64,000 nucleotides of DNA, from positions 310,001 through 374,000 of the forward strand of contig JAWNGF010000003.1 of assembly GCA_037039685.1 (NCBI GenBank), written 5' to 3'. Every line of letters starts with the position of its first letter. The stretch's first letter is position 1. A model generated the notes under the pieces. The model was not told the DNA's origin. It saw nothing but the letters and a program-made list of their open reading frames with translations, and did not search any database. The position numbers and the translations under genes are program-made. This stretch comes from Ceratobasidium sp. AG-K (taxonomy: Eukaryota; Basidiomycota; Agaricomycetes; Cantharellales; Ceratobasidiaceae). Of this stretch, positions 60,948-64,000 are shown one piece after another.

Positions 60948-63083
60948 TCAAACAACCCCTCCCTGCTGCTGTTGACTGAAAACCTTCAACCAGCTATCCC
61001 CAACTTCAGATCGTAACGCTTCCATTTTGCGCCTGAAAGCTTCTGCGTCGTCTACCTTGGGCTCCTCGCTGAGACTTGGCCCAGGCTCATAAACCGATGC
61101 TGATGCGCGTGCTCGTCGCTTGGCGCCCTTTGTGGCAGGACTCTTGGTGTCTCCAGACAGGGTAGAGGCGCTGGTTTGTCGTCTGTGTGCCGAAGGACGC
61201 GAAGGGGTCGCAACGCCAGAGAGTGGCTCACTGTCCTCCCGGATGGGAGAGGGTAGCGCGTGAGTCGCGTGCCGTTGGTGCCTACGTGCCGGCCCAGCAG
61301 GAGAAGAGTCAGGCTTGGGCGACGCGCCGGTCGCGACTGACAAGTTGGGCTTCGGCGAACGACCCAAAGCTTCCGCAGAGGGCTCGCGCGAATGACTCGT
61401 GCTCGCACCCGATACTTCTCCTGGTATGCCGTCGAGATCGACGATTCGGGTCGGCTTGCGCTTCCGAGCCCTGTCACGGTGGTTATGTACGACAGGCTTG
61501 GGCGACACCGAGGCTGCGGTCATGGGAGGGGGAGGGGACGCGGGGGAAGGAGGCACGGCAGTCACAGTAGGGGTCGGATGGTTGGGTTTGGGAGCTGGTG
61601 GCGGCCGAGGTGCAGAGACGGCGACAACATTTGGACTAGGTGCAGGCGCAGGCTCGATCGGAGGTGGTTCGGGTGCCGTGACAACGATTCCGCGCCGGTC
61701 ATAAAAGGTGGGCGGCGTTCCATCGAGGGTAATGTTCTTGCCGTCTTTGAGGAACATTTCGAAACATCTTGCACGATACTCGTCTTCGATCTCGGTAAAT
61801 GGGTTGCCCTCGATCGAGATGTTCGAAATGTTGGGTATCGCAACGAGACGCCCGATTTCGGCGCTCTCTTCAACGTTATTCGAGCGGAGATCCACACGTT
61901 CCAGGGCTCGGAGCCTCTCTAGCCCACAGAGGCTTTCTAGGCGATTACGCGAGAGGTCGAGATGAGAAATAGAACCGAGTGTGGTATAAATACCCAAGAC
62001 TGAATCAATCATGTTATCCGAGAGATTAAGCGAGACGAGATTGTAGAGCGCTCCGAGCCCAGGAGGGACAGCGACGAGGAGATTAGAGGACAAATCGAGA
62101 TGGGTGAGGTTAACGAGGTTAGGTAGAGGGGCAGTAGGGAAGAACGTAAGGGCATTATCGGCGAGAGACAAATGACGTAGCCGGGACCACTTGTGTGGAG
62201 GTAAAGCGGGGACGGGTGGGGTATCAGAGTCGGGCTCGACAGGCGGATCTTCTGGCACGGTGGGGGGAATCTGAGCAGTGCGCAAGGATGACTGGCGCGA
62301 GATGGAAGAGGGGCGGTGCATTCGTTTGCGCTTGGGTGTGGATTTGCCCTCTCGTCGTAGCGGGTCGTCGACAACTGCGTCGATTAAGATATCCGACACG
62401 TCCTCCAATCCGCTCCGCTTGATCGTAAGACTTCGTAATCCATCCGCGAGCCTGTCCCAGCCCAGTATCGACCGCGGGTCAACATCCAGCAGCTCCACGC
62501 TCTGCACGTTCTTGAAGACGTCAAACGGCACCACCGTATCGGAGAGTGGATCTTGTGCGAGTTCGGCAATGAGCTTGAGGCCGGCCTGTTTGATAGACAG
62601 CGCAGGCAGCTTTGTAAAGGCGCTGTAGATGTACTTGAGCTCCGTGTCGACGGGGGGCGGGGCCGCTCTGTTCCACCATCCGCCACCAAGGGAAAGACGG
62701 GACATGGTGCTCATAGCCGAGCTCGACCGAATAGAAACAGCGTCGGCGCGATCACCGGTAGCCATTTGAGCGGCGAATGAGATGGGACGTGCAGGATTGG
62801 GCAACTTGACGTCGAGAGGACCGACCGGCAGTTCCAGAGCCTCGAAGCGCATGAGCAAGTAGAATACGTGGTGCAGATCGGTGGTTAGGACCATCTTGGT
62901 AGTCGGTGCGGTCGATGAGAGTCCAACCCATGAGAGGAGATTGGGGAGGGCCGAGGGTGCCTGTGATGATTGGGGTCGTCGACCAAAGCCGGCGTCGGCG
63001 AGGCGCTGCTCGTGAGTGCGAATAAAGGCAGCCCAACGGCGCACATAGTCGTCACCAGGTTCCGTCTCCACGACAATCGGCAT
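60948..63083 (-). CDS. Leucine-rich-repeat protein, STK11IP/LIP1-like layout
   Basis: A single 711-codon frame from the ATG at 63083 (MPIVVETEPGDDYVRRWAAF). The N-terminal third is globular (VFYLLMRFEALELPVGPLDV; FDVFKNVQSVELLDVDPRSI). The middle has four to five classical LRRs: LRHLSLADNALTFFP, LTHLDLSSNLLVAVP, LVSLNLSDNMIDSV, ISHLDLSRNRLESL and LERVDLRSNNVEE. The last third is disordered, Pro/Ser-rich and basic. A domain order of globular N-terminus, then LRR, then tail resembles LKB1-interacting protein 1 (STK11IP)-type scaffolds. The assignment is by layout only. It acts presumably in protein-protein interaction in the cytoplasm. It is divergent from HEM2. Confidence 0.85.
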   Translation of the reverse strand: MPIVVETEPGDDYVRRWAAFIRTHEQRLADAGFGRRPQSSQAPSALPNLLSWVGLSSTAPTTKMVLTTDLHHVFYLLMRFEALELPVGPLDVKLPNPARPISFAAQMATGDRADAVSIRSSSAMSTMSRLSLGGGWWNRAAPPPVDTELKYIYSAFTKLPALSIKQAGLKLIAELAQDPLSDTVVPFDVFKNVQSVELLDVDPRSILGWDRLADGLRSLTIKRSGLEDVSDILIDAVVDDPLRREGKSTPKRKRMHRPSSISRQSSLRTAQIPPTVPEDPPVEPDSDTPPVPALPPHKWSRLRHLSLADNALTFFPTAPLPNLVNLTHLDLSSNLLVAVPPGLGALYNLVSLNLSDNMIDSVLGIYTTLGSISHLDLSRNRLESLCGLERLRALERVDLRSNNVEESAEIGRLVAIPNISNISIEGNPFTEIEDEYRARCFEMFLKDGKNITLDGTPPTFYDRRGIVVTAPEPPPIEPAPAPSPNVVAVSAPRPPPAPKPNHPTPTVTAVPPSPASPPPPMTAASVSPKPVVHNHRDRARKRKPTRIVDLDGIPGEVSGASTSHSREPSAEALGRSPKPNLSVATGASPKPDSSPAGPARRHQRHATHALPSPIREDSEPLSGVATPSRPSAHRRQTSASTLSGDTKSPATKGAKRRARASASVYEPGPSLSEEPKVDDAEAFRRKMEALRSEVGDSWLKVFSQQQQGGVV

Positions 63084-63230
63084 TGTCAACTGTAATAGCT
63101 GTCAGCACTCGACACTATCCAGGACGGAGCATTATACCTCGATATCTGCCTCGTGGTTGTTGGAAACAGCCGGGGCCGGCTCACGTGACAGTGTCCCACA
63201 ACCCGATCTTCATTTCCACAACCACCCGCA
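63084..63230. promoter_or_regulatory. Divergent promoter between LRR gene and HEM2
   Basis: Only 147 bp separate the two start codons, so both promoters must overlap. A CACGTG palindrome (E-box/CDE1 type) lies at 63182-63187, a site commonly bound by bHLH factors in fungi. No TATA box is obvious. Confidence 0.5.

Positions 63231-64000
<770 letters not shown>

Overview
The window looks like a piece of a filamentous basidiomycete (Agaricomycete-type) genome. Genes are broken by many short introns (about 45-70 bases, GT..AG). There is a fungal CACTA/Tnp2 transposase, a pair of F-box/LRR-like paralogues, a fungal-type TET/JBP dioxygenase and, at the right end, the housekeeping gene for 5-aminolevulinate dehydratase (HEM2). 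The TET/JBP, sirtuin and F-box combination would fit a Rhizoctonia/Ceratobasidium-like fungus, but the genus is an inference.

Layout. 1-7.3 kb: a C2H2 zinc-finger gene (-) and a decayed Tnp2 transposase (+) with several frameshifts. 7.3-11.4 kb: no convincing gene. 11.4-15.4 kb: two head-to-head F-box-type paralogues, one apparently dead. 15.3-17.2 kb: a decayed gene bounded by inverted copies of its own 3' end. 18.3-18.9 kb: a repeat family whose relatives lie inverted at 40.1 kb. 19.8-21.3 kb: a gene resembling PD-(D/E)XK-fold fungal proteins.

22.9-56.2 kb is the most interesting part: a run of genes whose recognisable domains belong to chromatin and DNA-methylation biology. In order these are a SNF2-family ATPase, an 895-aa protein I do not recognise, a sirtuin fused to an uncharacterised C-terminal module, a TET/JBP 5-methylpyrimidine dioxygenase, two RING-coiled-coil proteins, a second (catalytically degenerate) sirtuin fusion carrying a PHD/ADD-like zinc finger, a small protein built from exon-encoded repeats, a third PHD-like protein with the same module but no sirtuin seen, and two RFTS-like proteins. 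Several occur as diverged pairs on opposite strands. No transposase is seen inside this run, but MITE-like elements and a 600-bp non-autonomous hAT element with perfect 8-bp target duplications lie within it.

56.2-60.2 kb: a satellite of about 84-bp monomers, interrupted by a TA-flanked MITE and by two copies of a unit that contains a strong type I hammerhead ribozyme motif. 60.9-64 kb: normal genes, an LRR protein (-) and HEM2 (+) sharing a 147-bp divergent promoter.

Exon joins were made by eye from GT/AG signals and frame, so splice sites are predictions. Family calls rest on motifs; no database search was possible.
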